Shown: in pieces, positions 35,652 to 44,763 of the stretch | How the letters are laid out: each line of letters begins with the position of its first letter | Numbering within the stretch: position 1 is the stretch's first letter | Assembly (NCBI GenBank): GCA_944389895.1 | Contig: CALXOA010000110.1 | Coordinates: 1-54,382, forward strand | DNA from: an uncultured Victivallis sp. | GTDB lineage: Bacteria; Verrucomicrobiota; Lentisphaeria; Victivallales; Victivallaceae | Length of the DNA stretch: 54,382 nt | Direction of reading: 5' to 3' | Made by a program: the position numbers and the translations under genes | The notes under the pieces: generated by a model | The model's input: the letters and a program-made list of their open reading frames with translations, nothing else | Told to the model about the DNA's origin: nothing | Databases searched by the model: none

Positions 35652-36557
35652 TCATCCTTGTCCCGCCGGAGCCTTCGAGAACCGTTGCGAACGCCATTCT
35701 CCGGGCGTTTTTCCGGTCGCATCGCGGAATGTGCGGTGGAAATAACTCGGATCCCGGAATCCGGCCAGAAAGCAGATTTCCGAGACGGGTTTCGTGGAGC
35801 GTTCCAGAAGTTCGACGGCGCAGGCGAGGCGCCTCCGTTTCAATGCCTCTGTGATGGTGCACCCTCTGGCGCGCCGGTAATTGATACAGAGGGCGCTCTG
35901 GGTCAGTTGCAGTGATTCGGCTGCTCGGGCGTAATCGAAAGTTCCCGTGAACTCTTCATCGATCAACTGGTCGATGAAGGCGGCGATGCTTTCGTGACGG
36001 TTGGTGCGGAATTGCCGCATCCCGGCGCGTGCGAGCAGCAGCAACAGTTCCTGAAGCTGAAGTTTCAACATGCACCGGTAATCGGGATGTTCCATCTCGA
36101 ATTCATGCTTCATCCTCCGGATCAACGCGGTGACCGGACGCGCCGCTTCGATGACATACTGCACCTGATAGAGCTGTCCCCGTGGAACCCGGCGCCGGTC
36201 GAAGATCGTGAAAAAATTGCGCAGGTCGGAGAGACTCTCCAGTTCATTTTCAACCAGAGACGGAAGAAAGCAGATGTTGTATACGACCAGTGGCGAATCG
36301 CCTTCCGGCAGGAACGTGGTACGGGAATCCGGATGAACCACGCAGATCGTTCCGGGAACGACCGTAAACTCGCGGCCGTCGCTCAGGTAGCGGCCGCGGC
36401 CGCTCTCCACGTGGAAGATTTTCCAGAACTCCCGGATGTGAAGTTTATTCGGGTCGGTGTAATCTTCGCGTGTGTGGCTGAATTGCCGCATCATCAACGG
36501 AAATTCACGGGAGAAGAGCGTGGCTTTGCGGATCAGATCGGGTTCCTGCTGTTTCAT
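35652..36557 (-). CDS. AraC-family transcriptional regulator
   Basis: The product (301 residues from ATG 36557) has a cupin-type N-terminal sensor (FWKIFHVESGRGRYLSDGREF, VVPGTICVVHPDSRTTF) and two C-terminal AraC helix-turn-helix motifs (~200-295), with RAAESLQLTQSALCINYRRA and PVSEICFLAGFRDPSYFHRTF. An upstream GTG at 36569 is in frame, but AGGAAG fits the ATG better. It is convergent with the kinase gene (18-nt gap) and transcribed away from the next AraC gene; its target is not clear from position. Confidence 0.92.
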   Translation of the reverse strand: MKQQEPDLIRKATLFSREFPLMMRQFSHTREDYTDPNKLHIREFWKIFHVESGRGRYLSDGREFTVVPGTICVVHPDSRTTFLPEGDSPLVVYNICFLPSLVENELESLSDLRNFFTIFDRRRVPRGQLYQVQYVIEAARPVTALIRRMKHEFEMEHPDYRCMLKLQLQELLLLLARAGMRQFRTNRHESIAAFIDQLIDEEFTGTFDYARAAESLQLTQSALCINYRRARGCTITEALKRRRLACAVELLERSTKPVSEICFLAGFRDPSYFHRTFRDATGKTPGEWRSQRFSKAPAGQG

Positions 36558-36599
36558 CGGGGCACACACTTCCTGAGGTGATGGAGGCTCTTTCCCGAT

Positions 36600-36628
36600 A
36601 ATGTGCCATGCCGCCGGGAGTTTGTCAA
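36600..36628 (-). promoter_or_regulatory. Candidate promoter of the AraC gene at 35652
   Basis: The minus strand has a perfect TTGACA (36628-36623), a 17-nt spacer and a weak -10, CACATT (36605-36600). A weak -10 with a good -35 is common where an activator helps. Confidence 0.5.
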
Positions 36629-36709
36629 GTCGATACCGCCGGAAAGAGTTGAGCCGGTTCCGGAAGTTCTGGTGGGAGTTTCCTCTGATTCTCCGGAACC
36701 GTGAGGCGC

Positions 36710-37555
36710 TCAGAAGGCCGGCGATCGGTGTCGTCCCCGCAGAAAACCGGTCGGGGTGATGCCGAATTGTCGCTTGAACTGGTGGCTGAAATGGAAGACA
36801 TCGTAAAAACCCAGTTCTGCGGCGACGGCTGTCGGTGTCATGCCCGGCCGGGAGAGCAGTTCATGGGCACGGGCCAGCCGCAGCCTTCGCAGCCAGCTGC
36901 CCGGCGGGCAGTGCATCGCCCGCTTGAACAGGACAGTGAAACGCGATTCCGACAGGTGGGCTCGCGCGGCGATTTCGGCGAGGGACGGCGGCGCGGAGAG
37001 GTGACGTTCCATGAACTCGATGGCCGGAGCGAGCCGTGCAAGATCATCGAGACGTTCGGCGGCATCCCGTCGTGGCGTTGCATCCCGTGTGATGGCCTCC
37101 AGCAGGAGAAGGCCCGCACTCTGCCGGTGCAACAACTCCTGCAGCGGGTGGGCGGTATGGACATCGAGTAATGCTTCGCAACTCTCCCGGATCGCCCGGG
37201 CCGCGTCCCCCGTGAATTTTTCCGGCAGCTCGAAAAAGTCGAGAAAATCAACGCTGTGGAACAGTTCCGCGCGGAAATGGCACCAGATCGAGACCGGTTT
37301 CGGGCCTCCCCTCAGCATCCGTAACCGGTGCGGTTCGTCGCGGCGGATCAGGATGCTTTCTCCATCCAGAACCCAGAAGATGGAGAGAGCCGTTTCCGCC
37401 CGGGAGTTCGCGCCTGAATTGTTGACCAGCACATGAAAGGGGAATTGCCGTCTGCCGGTGTCGAGATGAATCGGCAGTGTAAGCGGCGTTCGATCGCCGG
37501 CCAGAAATTCAAAACTTAAATTTCCGGAACAGGTGAGTTCTGTGGGGTCTGTCAT
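36710..37555 (-). CDS. AraC-family transcriptional regulator
   Basis: The 281-residue product has an N-terminal cupin-like sensor (FPFHVLVNNSGANSRAETAL, FWVLDGESILIRRDEPHRLRM) and the AraC DNA-binding pair at ~180-275 (LAEIAARAHLSESRFTVLFK, PTAVAAELGFYDVFHFSHQF). It is divergent from the GH36 alpha-galactosidase gene. An inverted repeat lies at the galactosidase promoter, so it is the probable activator of that gene. The start at 37555 gives the right domain length; no clear ribosome site is seen. Confidence 0.92.
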   Translation of the reverse strand: MTDPTELTCSGNLSFEFLAGDRTPLTLPIHLDTGRRQFPFHVLVNNSGANSRAETALSIFWVLDGESILIRRDEPHRLRMLRGGPKPVSIWCHFRAELFHSVDFLDFFELPEKFTGDAARAIRESCEALLDVHTAHPLQELLHRQSAGLLLLEAITRDATPRRDAAERLDDLARLAPAIEFMERHLSAPPSLAEIAARAHLSESRFTVLFKRAMHCPPGSWLRRLRLARAHELLSRPGMTPTAVAAELGFYDVFHFSHQFKRQFGITPTGFLRGRHRSPAF

Positions 37556-37603
37556 CGGCTGATTGTGTTGAAAAGTGATTTTTTACATCTATTAAACAAT
37601 ATG

Positions 37604-37623
37604 TTGCATTCTTGAAAATGCAA
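37604..37623. promoter_or_regulatory. Inverted repeat TTGCATT-N6-AATGCAA at the GH36 promoter
   Basis: Perfect 7-bp arms overlap the -35 element of the alpha-galactosidase promoter. It is a candidate site for the divergent AraC regulator or another transcription factor. Confidence 0.6.
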
Positions 37624-37637
37624 GTCTGTGGTATAAT
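37609..37637 (+). promoter_or_regulatory. Promoter of the GH36 alpha-galactosidase gene
   Basis: TTCTTG (37609-37614), a 17-nt spacer and a perfect TATAAT (37632-37637). The weak -35 fits activator-dependent transcription. The leader is about 150 nt. Confidence 0.65.
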
Positions 37638-37794
37638 GAAAGCGGATGATTTGAACCGATTCTGAAAAAAGATAATTTCAAAGCGGACAGGGAGTCTGGC
37701 GGAGAATATCTTCTGAAACATCATTTTTTTACATGTTTCGGATCGTTCTGTCGGCCCGGTGTCCCGGAAACATGTCAAGGAAGGAGCGTGTCAT

Positions 37795-40284
37795 ATGGGG
37801 TTTGTACAGAAACTTCCGGAAGAGTTGCGGCATGTGATGGCTTGGGCGACCGGAGGCGAGGGAAAGAAGAGTGTGTGTATTGAGGTTCTTGAGCAGGGGT
37901 GGGGAACCATGCAGTTCAACTGCGATCTGCTCAAAAGAGGGCCGTTGAATGTTGCCGGGCAGGTGTATCCCGGGGGATTCGGGGCACATGCTCCGAGCCG
38001 GATCCGGATCCGGCTGGATGAACCCCTTCGCCGGTTCCGGGCTGTCGCGGGAGTCAACCGGAGTGTCACGACACTGGGAGTGGCTGTCCCTCCCGAAGTG
38101 GTTTTCCGTGTTGAAGTCGGCGGCCGCGTGGTGTTTGAATCAGTTCCGGTTACGGTACACTCCCCGGCAATCGAGGTTCAGGCGGATCTCGGCGGAGCTC
38201 TTGAGTTCGATCTGGTGGTCACGGTTGAAGGCAGTTGGAATCAGGCGCACGTCGACTGGTGCATGCCGGAGGTGGAAACCTGTTCCGGGGATTCCGTTCC
38301 GTTGAGCCGGCCGGTAGGCGGCGTGGTGCCTGATTCCTGTCCGATCGATTTTCATTACGATGGGATGGATGCGCGCGCGTTCTTCCTGCGTTACGGGACA
38401 AGGCGGGAAGTGTTGAAAAAAGAGGATCATACTCTGCTTCGAATCTTTTCCGGTGGTATTGAATCCGCGCTGCTCGTCACGGTTGAAATAAAAATATTCA
38501 ATGAGTTTCCGATTGCGGAACTCCATCTGGCTTTTGAAAATCCTTCTTCCCGGCGCAGTGGTATACTGTCGGATGTCGATTCAATTGCCGTTCGCTGGAA
38601 TTGCCCGGATCCCGACGGAGCCGTACTGACCCGCGGGCACGGCTCTTATGGACTCGGACTGCGTCCCGCAGATTTCCGGAACTCCTTTCTGCCGGTGTCG
38701 GAGACGCTTGAACCCGGAAAAAAGGTCCGATTCGGCGGAGTTGACGGCCGTCCGTCCGTAGAGTGGATGCCCGACTTCGATCTGAGCTGCGGCGAGACGA
38801 ATCTGCGGGTCGCCGTCGGCTGGGCAGGGCAGTGGAAGGCGGAAATCGAGTACGCAAGGTATCAGGAGCAGGTGACGATCCGGGCTGGAATCGAGGCGAT
38901 CTCCACGAGGCTGGAACCCGGCGAAAGGATCGAGTTGCCCTCCATCCTGTTGCAGTGGAATCAGGAGGGAGGCCGGGAGCGCGGGATCAACCTCTACCGG
39001 CGCTTCCTCCGGGAGAAGATCTGTCCCCGGATCGATGGTGTGCCGGTGGTGCCGCCGCTCTGTACCGCCAACTGGGGCGGTATGCGTGAAAGCGACCACC
39101 TCGAACGGATTGCGAATATCGTGGAAAAGAAATTCCCTTTCGAGTGTCACTGGATCGATGCCGGCTGGTATGGGCCGGCAGGCTCCCACAGTCCCGATGA
39201 GTTTGATCCTCTCTGGAGTTCCACGACGGGAGATTGGGTGTTCAATCCTGCGATACTGCCGGAAGGCCTGCGCAACATTGCCGCGGCCAGCCATGCGGCC
39301 GGAATGAAACAGCTTCTGTGGATGGAACCGGAACGGGTTGTCACAGATGCGAAAGTTTTCCGGGAACATCCCGAATGGTTCCTGCGATCTCCCGCGATCG
39401 GTGCGGGAAACGCGTTGCTGAACCTCGGTGATCCTGTCGCGTGGCAATGGTGCTTCGACACGATCTCCCGGATCATCGAAGAAAACTCCCTCGACTGGCT
39501 CCGGCAGGATTTCAACCTGTCGCCTCTTGAGCCGTGGCGAAAGAACGATGAACCGGAACGCCTTGGAATCCATGAGATCCGTTATGTCGCCGGTCTGTAC
39601 CGCCTCTGGCGTGAGTTGCGGCGGAAGTTCCCCCGTCTGAGAATCGACAATTGTGCTTCCGGCGGCCGCCGCCTGACCTTTGAATTGATGCGTTACAGTC
39701 TGCCGTTGTGGAGCAGTGACATGGAGTGCATTCCCGGTTTCGATCCGGAATGGCAGATCACGCATGTCGCCGGACTTTCGGAACATCTTCCGCTCTTCAG
39801 CTTCGGAGTTCAGAATCAGGAGGGCGGCGACACCTACAACTTTCGCGCTTCGATGGGCCCCGGGCTGGTGGTTCACTTCCACATGTATGAATATCATCCC
39901 CTGTCGGAACCGTATCCGGAGGACTGGCTGCACGAACGCCTGGCGGAGTATCTGAGAGCCCGGGAGTGCTTCTACGGTGATTACTACCGTGGCAGCGCCT
40001 TTGTCGGAGACAGCGGCGCCTGGTCTTTCCTGCAGTTCGACCGCCCTGATCTCGGCCGCGGTGTGGTGACGGTGTTCCGGGGGGCGGCAAGTCCGTATAC
40101 CGAGGCGGAAATCCGGTTTCGGGGAGTTGAACCCGATAAAATCTATCTTGTGGAAGATGCCGATGGAGCTTTCGCTCCGTGCCGGTTGTCCGGAGCCGCA
40201 TTGGCTGCCGGACTGAAGCTCGTCATTCCGGAGCGTCGCACCGCCCGCCTGATTTTCTATCAGGCGCTGGAGGCCGATGCCTGA
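37795..40284 (+). CDS. GH36 alpha-galactosidase with N-terminal NPCBM domain
   Basis: The 829-residue product has a NPCBM domain (~30-145; the segment GGFGAHAPSRIRI is diagnostic), a beta-sandwich (~170-400) and the GH36 barrel (~440-740). The barrel carries WIDAGWYGPAG, GMKQLLWMEPERV, the nucleophile motif DWLRQDFNLSP (Asp near 572), NCASGGRRLTFE and LPLWSSDMECI (acid/base Asp near 641). GH36 enzymes remove terminal alpha-1,6-, alpha-1,4- or alpha-1,3-galactose from oligosaccharides and glycoconjugates. No signal peptide is seen. AAGGAAGGAG precedes the ATG by 8 nt; an upstream ATG at 37759 lacks one. It is divergent from an AraC gene and ends at a hairpin shared with apgM. Confidence 0.95.
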   Translation: MGFVQKLPEELRHVMAWATGGEGKKSVCIEVLEQGWGTMQFNCDLLKRGPLNVAGQVYPGGFGAHAPSRIRIRLDEPLRRFRAVAGVNRSVTTLGVAVPPEVVFRVEVGGRVVFESVPVTVHSPAIEVQADLGGALEFDLVVTVEGSWNQAHVDWCMPEVETCSGDSVPLSRPVGGVVPDSCPIDFHYDGMDARAFFLRYGTRREVLKKEDHTLLRIFSGGIESALLVTVEIKIFNEFPIAELHLAFENPSSRRSGILSDVDSIAVRWNCPDPDGAVLTRGHGSYGLGLRPADFRNSFLPVSETLEPGKKVRFGGVDGRPSVEWMPDFDLSCGETNLRVAVGWAGQWKAEIEYARYQEQVTIRAGIEAISTRLEPGERIELPSILLQWNQEGGRERGINLYRRFLREKICPRIDGVPVVPPLCTANWGGMRESDHLERIANIVEKKFPFECHWIDAGWYGPAGSHSPDEFDPLWSSTTGDWVFNPAILPEGLRNIAAASHAAGMKQLLWMEPERVVTDAKVFREHPEWFLRSPAIGAGNALLNLGDPVAWQWCFDTISRIIEENSLDWLRQDFNLSPLEPWRKNDEPERLGIHEIRYVAGLYRLWRELRRKFPRLRIDNCASGGRRLTFELMRYSLPLWSSDMECIPGFDPEWQITHVAGLSEHLPLFSFGVQNQEGGDTYNFRASMGPGLVVHFHMYEYHPLSEPYPEDWLHERLAEYLRARECFYGDYYRGSAFVGDSGAWSFLQFDRPDLGRGVVTVFRGAASPYTEAEIRFRGVEPDKIYLVEDADGAFAPCRLSGAALAAGLKLVIPERRTARLIFYQALEADA

Positions 40285-40298
40285 CTCCCTGCCAATAC

Positions 40299-40335
40299 GA
40301 AACGCCGTCCGCACTCATGGTGTGAACGGCGTTTC
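40299..40335. terminator. Hairpin between convergent GH36 and apgM genes
   Basis: GAAACGCCGT (40299-40308) and ACGGCGTTTC (40326-40335) form a perfect 10-bp stem with a 17-nt loop, 14 nt after the GH36 stop and 28 nt after the apgM stop. Its symmetry suits a bidirectional transcript end, though neither strand has a U-run. Confidence 0.6.
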
Positions 40336-40363
40336 CGATGATTCTGGGACGCATGAACCGGCG

Positions 40364-41581
40364 TTACAGATCGAGCAGTTTCCGGACCAACTGATCGCCT
40401 TTCAGGAAGCCGAGAGAACCGGTCGGGGCGAGCCGTTCGCTGAAGCTCTGCACCGTGTCGGGAGGAAGAAACGACGGTCCCATGGCCGCCAGCGGCACCG
40501 GTGTGGTGGTGTGCCTGCGAAGTTTGATCGGCACCGGATGATCCGGCAGTACGGCAAAGTTGATGTTTCCCGCATCCTTCAATGCGGCGAGAACCGGAGC
40601 GACGATTTTCGCGTCAAATTCCTCGATTGCCTGCAGCTTCAGCTTGAGATCACCGAGGTGGGAGCACTCGTCGATCGCTTCGACGTGGAGATAGACCAGG
40701 TCGTTCTCCTTGAGCGCCTCGAGTGCGGCCGCTACTTTCCCCGCGTAATTGGTGTCGATAAAGCCGGTTGCTCCGGGGACCTCAATCACCTCCATCTTCG
40801 CGCACTTCCCGATTCCCTTGATGACATCGACTGCGCTGATGATCGCGCCCCGGCGGTTGCCGTAACAACTTTCAAAGGCGGGAATACAGGGGCGTCTCCC
40901 CGGGCTCCACGGCCAGATGCGGTTTGCCGGATTTTTCCGGTTGCGGTTCAGCGGGTGTGCCGCAAGATAGGCCGCGCAGAGCTGGTCGAGGCGATCCAGA
41001 AATTCGACCGTATAAGCAGCTTCCGGTGAATTGTCGGCAGGGGTGAGTTTGAGTTCCGAGAGAGGCAGATCCTGTGAAGAATCCGGTTTGAAATAGTTCA
41101 CCTTGTCGGAAAACTTCTGCCCGTGCAACACCAGAAGATTGCGGTAGCTGACTCCCGGATAAAAAGTCACATCCGCATTGCCGAACTGTTTCTGAAGATC
41201 ATTCATCAACTGCGTCGAAACCGCATTGTCGATGTGTCCGGCCGAATAGTCACGCAGAAAACCGTCGTCAGACGCATAGACCAGATTGCAGCGGAAGGCG
41301 ACATCATCCGGTTTCAGTTCGATTCCCTGACTCGTCGCTTCGATCGGACCGCGGCCGGGATAATTTTTTTCGGGATGGAAACCGAGAACCGACATGTTTG
41401 CCACATCGGATGAGGTCGGCAACCCCTCCGGCAGCGTCAGAAACGTTCCGTTCTGCCCGTTGCGGGCGATGGAGTCCATGGCCGGGGTGGCGGCCGCTTC
41501 GAGCGGAGTTCTGCCGCCGAGTTCCGGCAATGGCTCGTCCGCCATGCCGTCGGCGAGAAAAATGATTGCTTTGTTGTTCAT
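40364..41581 (-). CDS. apgM: Cofactor-independent phosphoglycerate mutase (archaeal-type ApgM)
   Basis: ApgM interconverts 3- and 2-phosphoglycerate in glycolysis through a phosphoserine intermediate and two metal ions. The 405-residue alkaline-phosphatase-superfamily product shows KAIIFLADGMADEPLPELGG (metal-binding Asp), TPLEAAATPAMDSIARNG, the catalytic PTSSDVANMSVLGFHP (Ser), YPGVSYRNLLVLHG, VYLHVEAIDECSHLGDLKLK and VLPDHPVPIKLRRHTTTPVP (metal-binding Asp/His). Length matches the family. It is 14 nt downstream of the DUF167 gene and so may be read from the ftsH transcript. No clear ribosome site was seen before the ATG. Confidence 0.95.
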   Translation of the reverse strand: MNNKAIIFLADGMADEPLPELGGRTPLEAAATPAMDSIARNGQNGTFLTLPEGLPTSSDVANMSVLGFHPEKNYPGRGPIEATSQGIELKPDDVAFRCNLVYASDDGFLRDYSAGHIDNAVSTQLMNDLQKQFGNADVTFYPGVSYRNLLVLHGQKFSDKVNYFKPDSSQDLPLSELKLTPADNSPEAAYTVEFLDRLDQLCAAYLAAHPLNRNRKNPANRIWPWSPGRRPCIPAFESCYGNRRGAIISAVDVIKGIGKCAKMEVIEVPGATGFIDTNYAGKVAAALEALKENDLVYLHVEAIDECSHLGDLKLKLQAIEEFDAKIVAPVLAALKDAGNINFAVLPDHPVPIKLRRHTTTPVPLAAMGPSFLPPDTVQSFSERLAPTGSLGFLKGDQLVRKLLDL

Positions 41582-41595
41582 AATGATCTGACAGG

Positions 41596-41901
41596 TTATT
41601 GCTTTGAAAGAATTGCCCTGAGTTCCGCCGGAGAGACGCCGGTGATTTCAAGCACCTTGGTGCGTCCTGTACGGCCGGAACGGAGCGTTATGTTTCCTCT
41701 GGGAATATCGCACCATTCGGCAAAAAGACGGCAAAGCGCCTGATTGGCTTTGCCGTCGACCGGCGGCGCCTGCAACGCGATCCTGACCGCGTCGCCGTAG
41801 TCGCCGATCACCGCGTTCCGGCTCGCTCCGGGTTGTATCCGGAGTGAGACCAGACAACCAGTTCCGGTCGGCTTAAAGGCTGTTTCCGACAGTTCCGGCA
41901 T
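41596..41901 (-). CDS. DUF167/YggU-family protein
   Basis: The 101-residue product matches DUF167: SLRIQPGASRNAVIGDYGDA (~16-35), VRIALQAPPVDGKANQALCRLFAEW (the VDGKAN segment is diagnostic) and NITLRSGRTGRTKVLEITG. Its function is unknown. The ATG at 41901 lies inside the 3' end of ftsH, giving a 29-nt overlap and suggesting translational coupling; a start further downstream is possible. It is followed by apgM after 14 nt. Confidence 0.88.
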   Translation of the reverse strand: MPELSETAFKPTGTGCLVSLRIQPGASRNAVIGDYGDAVRIALQAPPVDGKANQALCRLFAEWCDIPRGNITLRSGRTGRTKVLEITGVSPAELRAILSKQ

Positions 41902-43969
41902 CGGTGGTCGGCCGGATCTCCTGACCCGTTCCGGGAATCGTTTCGCGGTTTTCTCCGGCCGGGTTGAGCTCCAGCAACTGGTTGATTTCGTCAATCGACA
42001 ATGTTTCACGCTCCAGCAGCGCCTGGGCAAGCTTTTCCAGCTCATCGCGATGCTCGGAGAGACAGGCGCGTGCCGCGTTCAACGCATTTTCGACCAGTCG
42101 CCGCACCTCGAGATCGATCTCCCGCGCCGTTTCCGGACTGAGAGATTCCGCCGGCGGCATGTCGATCCGGACGTGCGGATGTGCCGGGTAATCGCCGAGT
42201 TTGGTAGGCCCGAGTTTCTCGCTCATGCCGAAGATGCAGACCATGCGCCGGGCAATGGAGGTCAGATGGTTGATGTCGGCGCTTGCTCCGGTGGTGATGT
42301 CGCCGATCACCAGTTCCTCCGCAGCGCGGCCGCCCATCGTCATGGCCATTTCCGCCTCGAGTTCGAGTTTGCTGCGGGTGTATACATCCTCCTTGGGCAT
42401 TGTGAACGTTGCTCCGAGGTAGGATTGACCGCGTGGAATGATCGTGACCTTGTGCACCGGGGTGCAGTATTCGTTGTGGAGCGCGACCAGTGCGTGCCCC
42501 GCTTCGTGATAGGCGGTCAGGCGCCGTTCCCGGTCGGTGATCTTGCGGCTGCGCCGTTCGCTGCCGTAACTGACTTTGTCGCGCGCTTCCTCCAGATCGC
42601 TCTGGCTGACCGTTTCCCGGTTACGCCGTGCGGCCAGAAGCGCCGCCTCGTTGCAGAGGTTCGCCAGGTCCGCGCCGCTGAAGCCGGGGGTGGTACGGGC
42701 GATCACATCGAGATCGATCGACGGCTCGACCTTGATCTTCCTGATGTGCACATCGAGGATCTTGCGCCGGCCGTTGATGTCGGGCAGATCCATCACAACC
42801 TGGCGGTCGAAACGACCGGGCCGCAGCAGTGCCGGGTCAAGCACATCCGGGCGGTTGGTTGCCGCAAGCACGATGACACCGGTCCGGCTTTCAAGACCAT
42901 CCATCTCGACCAGCATCGCATTCAGCGTCTGCTCGCGTTCATCGTGGCCGCCGCCCCAGCCGCTGAAGCGGGAACGCCCGACCGCGTCGATCTCATCGAT
43001 GAAGATCAGGCATGGCGTGTTTTTGCGCGCCTGCTCGAACATGTCACGGACCCGGCTGGCACCGACACCGACAAACATCTCCACGAAATCCGAACCGCTG
43101 ATCGAGAAAAACGGAACTCCGGCTTCGCATGCGACCGCCTTTGCCATCAGCGTTTTTCCGGTTCCCGGATCGCCGACCAGCAGACATCCCTTGGGAATCT
43201 GCCCGCCGACCAGCTGGAAACGCAACGGATCCTTGAGGTATTCCACGATCTCCTGAATTTCTTCCTTGGCTTCATCGGCTCCGGCGATGTCGTCAAATTT
43301 GACATGGAGCTCGTCCGGAGGAATCATTCTCGCCTTGCTTTTTCCGAAATCCATCGCTCCCCGGCCGCTCATTTTCATCTGGCGCATTGTCATGAAATAG
43401 ATCAGGCCGACAATCACCACCACCGGCAGGATCCCGAATACGATGATGTTCCAGAACCCGGCGTTGTTGGAATCCACACGCACCCGGGTACTCTGCAGCA
43501 GACGGTTCAACTCTTCCGAGAAAATCACCCGGCTTCGGTACTGGCCGATCGTCGGATCTCCGATCAGAGCGTTTCCTCCGGTCAGTTCCGAAGATTTCGG
43601 TGCGGAAGGTTGCGACACGGAAGCGGGAATCGCTGCCGCCGGAAGTTTGCGATAACGCCCCTCGACCGTAAAAATCCGGTCACTCTCAGCGGTCATGACC
43701 GCCGTCAGAATTTCACCTGCAGCCAGTTTTTTTTCAAATTCAGTCTGATTGAAGGTATCTATCTTCGACGGACCGTATCCTTTGAACAGAACCAGTGTTC
43801 CGAGCACCAGCAGTACCACCAGCCAGACGATTGCCGCCCGCGAAGTGCGGGGGGCTTCCCGGCGCCGCTGCTGCCGCGGCGGCTCCTGCCCCGGCGGAGA
43901 CTCCTGGCGGCCGGGTTGGTCGTCAGGCGCCTTGGCGTCGTCATTGCATTTCTTCTGATCGTTATCCAT
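41873..43969 (-). CDS. ftsH: ATP-dependent zinc metalloprotease FtsH
   Basis: FtsH is a membrane-anchored hexameric AAA+ protease that degrades misfolded membrane proteins and short-lived regulators. The 698-residue product has a ~43-residue charged Pro/Gln-rich N-terminus, TM1 (~45-62), a periplasmic domain, TM2 (~155-175), the AAA+ core with Walker A (GDPGTGKT, ~263-270), Walker B ([13 protein letters not shown]), the second region of homology ([17 protein letters not shown]) and the zinc motif HEAGH (~485). Walker A normally reads GPPGTGKT; the second residue is Asp here. The N-terminus is longer than usual. The start at 43969 has GGGGAG 8 nt upstream. It heads a group with DUF167 and apgM. 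Confidence 0.97.
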   Translation of the reverse strand: MDNDQKKCNDDAKAPDDQPGRQESPPGQEPPRQQRRREAPRTSRAAIVWLVVLLVLGTLVLFKGYGPSKIDTFNQTEFEKKLAAGEILTAVMTAESDRIFTVEGRYRKLPAAAIPASVSQPSAPKSSELTGGNALIGDPTIGQYRSRVIFSEELNRLLQSTRVRVDSNNAGFWNIIVFGILPVVVIVGLIYFMTMRQMKMSGRGAMDFGKSKARMIPPDELHVKFDDIAGADEAKEEIQEIVEYLKDPLRFQLVGGQIPKGCLLVGDPGTGKTLMAKAVACEAGVPFFSISGSDFVEMFVGVGASRVRDMFEQARKNTPCLIFIDEIDAVGRSRFSGWGGGHDEREQTLNAMLVEMDGLESRTGVIVLAATNRPDVLDPALLRPGRFDRQVVMDLPDINGRRKILDVHIRKIKVEPSIDLDVIARTTPGFSGADLANLCNEAALLAARRNRETVSQSDLEEARDKVSYGSERRSRKITDRERRLTAYHEAGHALVALHNEYCTPVHKVTIIPRGQSYLGATFTMPKEDVYTRSKLELEAEMAMTMGGRAAEELVIGDITTGASADINHLTSIARRMVCIFGMSEKLGPTKLGDYPAHPHVRIDMPPAESLSPETAREIDLEVRRLVENALNAARACLSEHRDELEKLAQALLERETLSIDEINQLLELNPAGENRETIPGTGQEIRPTTDAGTVGNSL

Positions 43970-44096
43970 TGAATCTACTCCCCGAATGTGTATGTTGAAT
44001 CCGCCTCCCGCCGGGATGCCGCAGGGCGTCATCACAGGTGTTTTCCCCCATGCCCCATCATCAGGGATTGCCGGAAAAGCGGTCGGCCGGTTTTTC

Positions 44097-44636
44097 TTAT
44101 TTAAATTTTTCGCCCATCGTGATGAAAAGATAGACAATCAGAGCGATGACCGCGAGTGCGACCAGCACAATCGCAGCGATCATGATTGCCTGAATCAGGG
44201 CGTGCCTCTTGTCATCGCGCCCCGCGAAAGGCGACAGATTGGTCATGGTCGGAACGGTCGAAACATTGCTGTCGATGCTCGACAGATCAATCGTGTGCGT
44301 CTGTGTGAATGTCCCGTTCTCCCCGGCATCGTCACTGTCGAACAATACTTCAACTCCGCCGAAAAGGATCAGATCGGAATTTTTGAGTTCCTGTTCCGTG
44401 ATCGGCACATTGTTGATCCTGGTGCCGTTGGTGCTGTCGTTGTCGCGCAGAATGTAGACGTTCTTGCCGTCGCGCTCGGTGCGGATGATATCAGCATGGT
44501 GGCCGCTCAGACTGGAGTCCTTGAGACAGATATCCATCCCGTCCCGGCGGCCGATGCTCATTTCATCCTTGTCGATTTCGAACGTCTTGCCGCGCAACTT
44601 CTCAAAAAGAACCGTTAATTTGGGATTGCCTGCCAT
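44097..44636 (-). CDS. FHA-domain membrane protein
   Basis: The 179-residue product has an FHA phosphothreonine-binding domain at ~8-95: SIGRRDGMDICLKDSSLSGHHADI and DNDSTNGTRINN carry the conserved Gly-Arg, Ser-His and Asn residues. A Thr/Ser-rich linker follows and then one C-terminal transmembrane helix (~150-172, IMIAAIVLVALAVIALIVYLF). The topology puts the FHA domain in the cytoplasm as a tail-anchored protein. It probably docks onto a protein phosphorylated by a Ser/Thr kinase. A PP2C phosphatase gene lies 1.1 kb upstream on the same strand, but no kinase is in the window. GGAAGG precedes the ATG by 11 nt. Confidence 0.92.
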   Translation of the reverse strand: MAGNPKLTVLFEKLRGKTFEIDKDEMSIGRRDGMDICLKDSSLSGHHADIIRTERDGKNVYILRDNDSTNGTRINNVPITEQELKNSDLILFGGVEVLFDSDDAGENGTFTQTHTIDLSSIDSNVSTVPTMTNLSPFAGRDDKRHALIQAIMIAAIVLVALAVIALIVYLFITMGEKFK

Positions 44637-44691
44637 GATATTTCAACCTTCCGATCTCAAAACCGTATTCAAAATACTATTATACAATGCA

Positions 44692-44720
44692 AATATAGTG
44701 GTCTTCCGGCAAATTTGCAA
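44692..44720 (-). promoter_or_regulatory. Promoter of the FHA-domain gene
   Basis: The minus strand reads TTGCAA (44720-44715), a 17-nt spacer and TATATT (44697-44692). A second TATAAT-like box lies 13 nt further downstream. Confidence 0.65.
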
Positions 44721-44763
44721 CACTCCGGGCAATAGAAATCACGACAAAATGCATTCGTATGGG

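Noticed and set aside
42050..43972. 640-codon plus-strand frame opposite ftsH
   Set aside because: Antisense shadow of ftsH; no homology or ribosome site.
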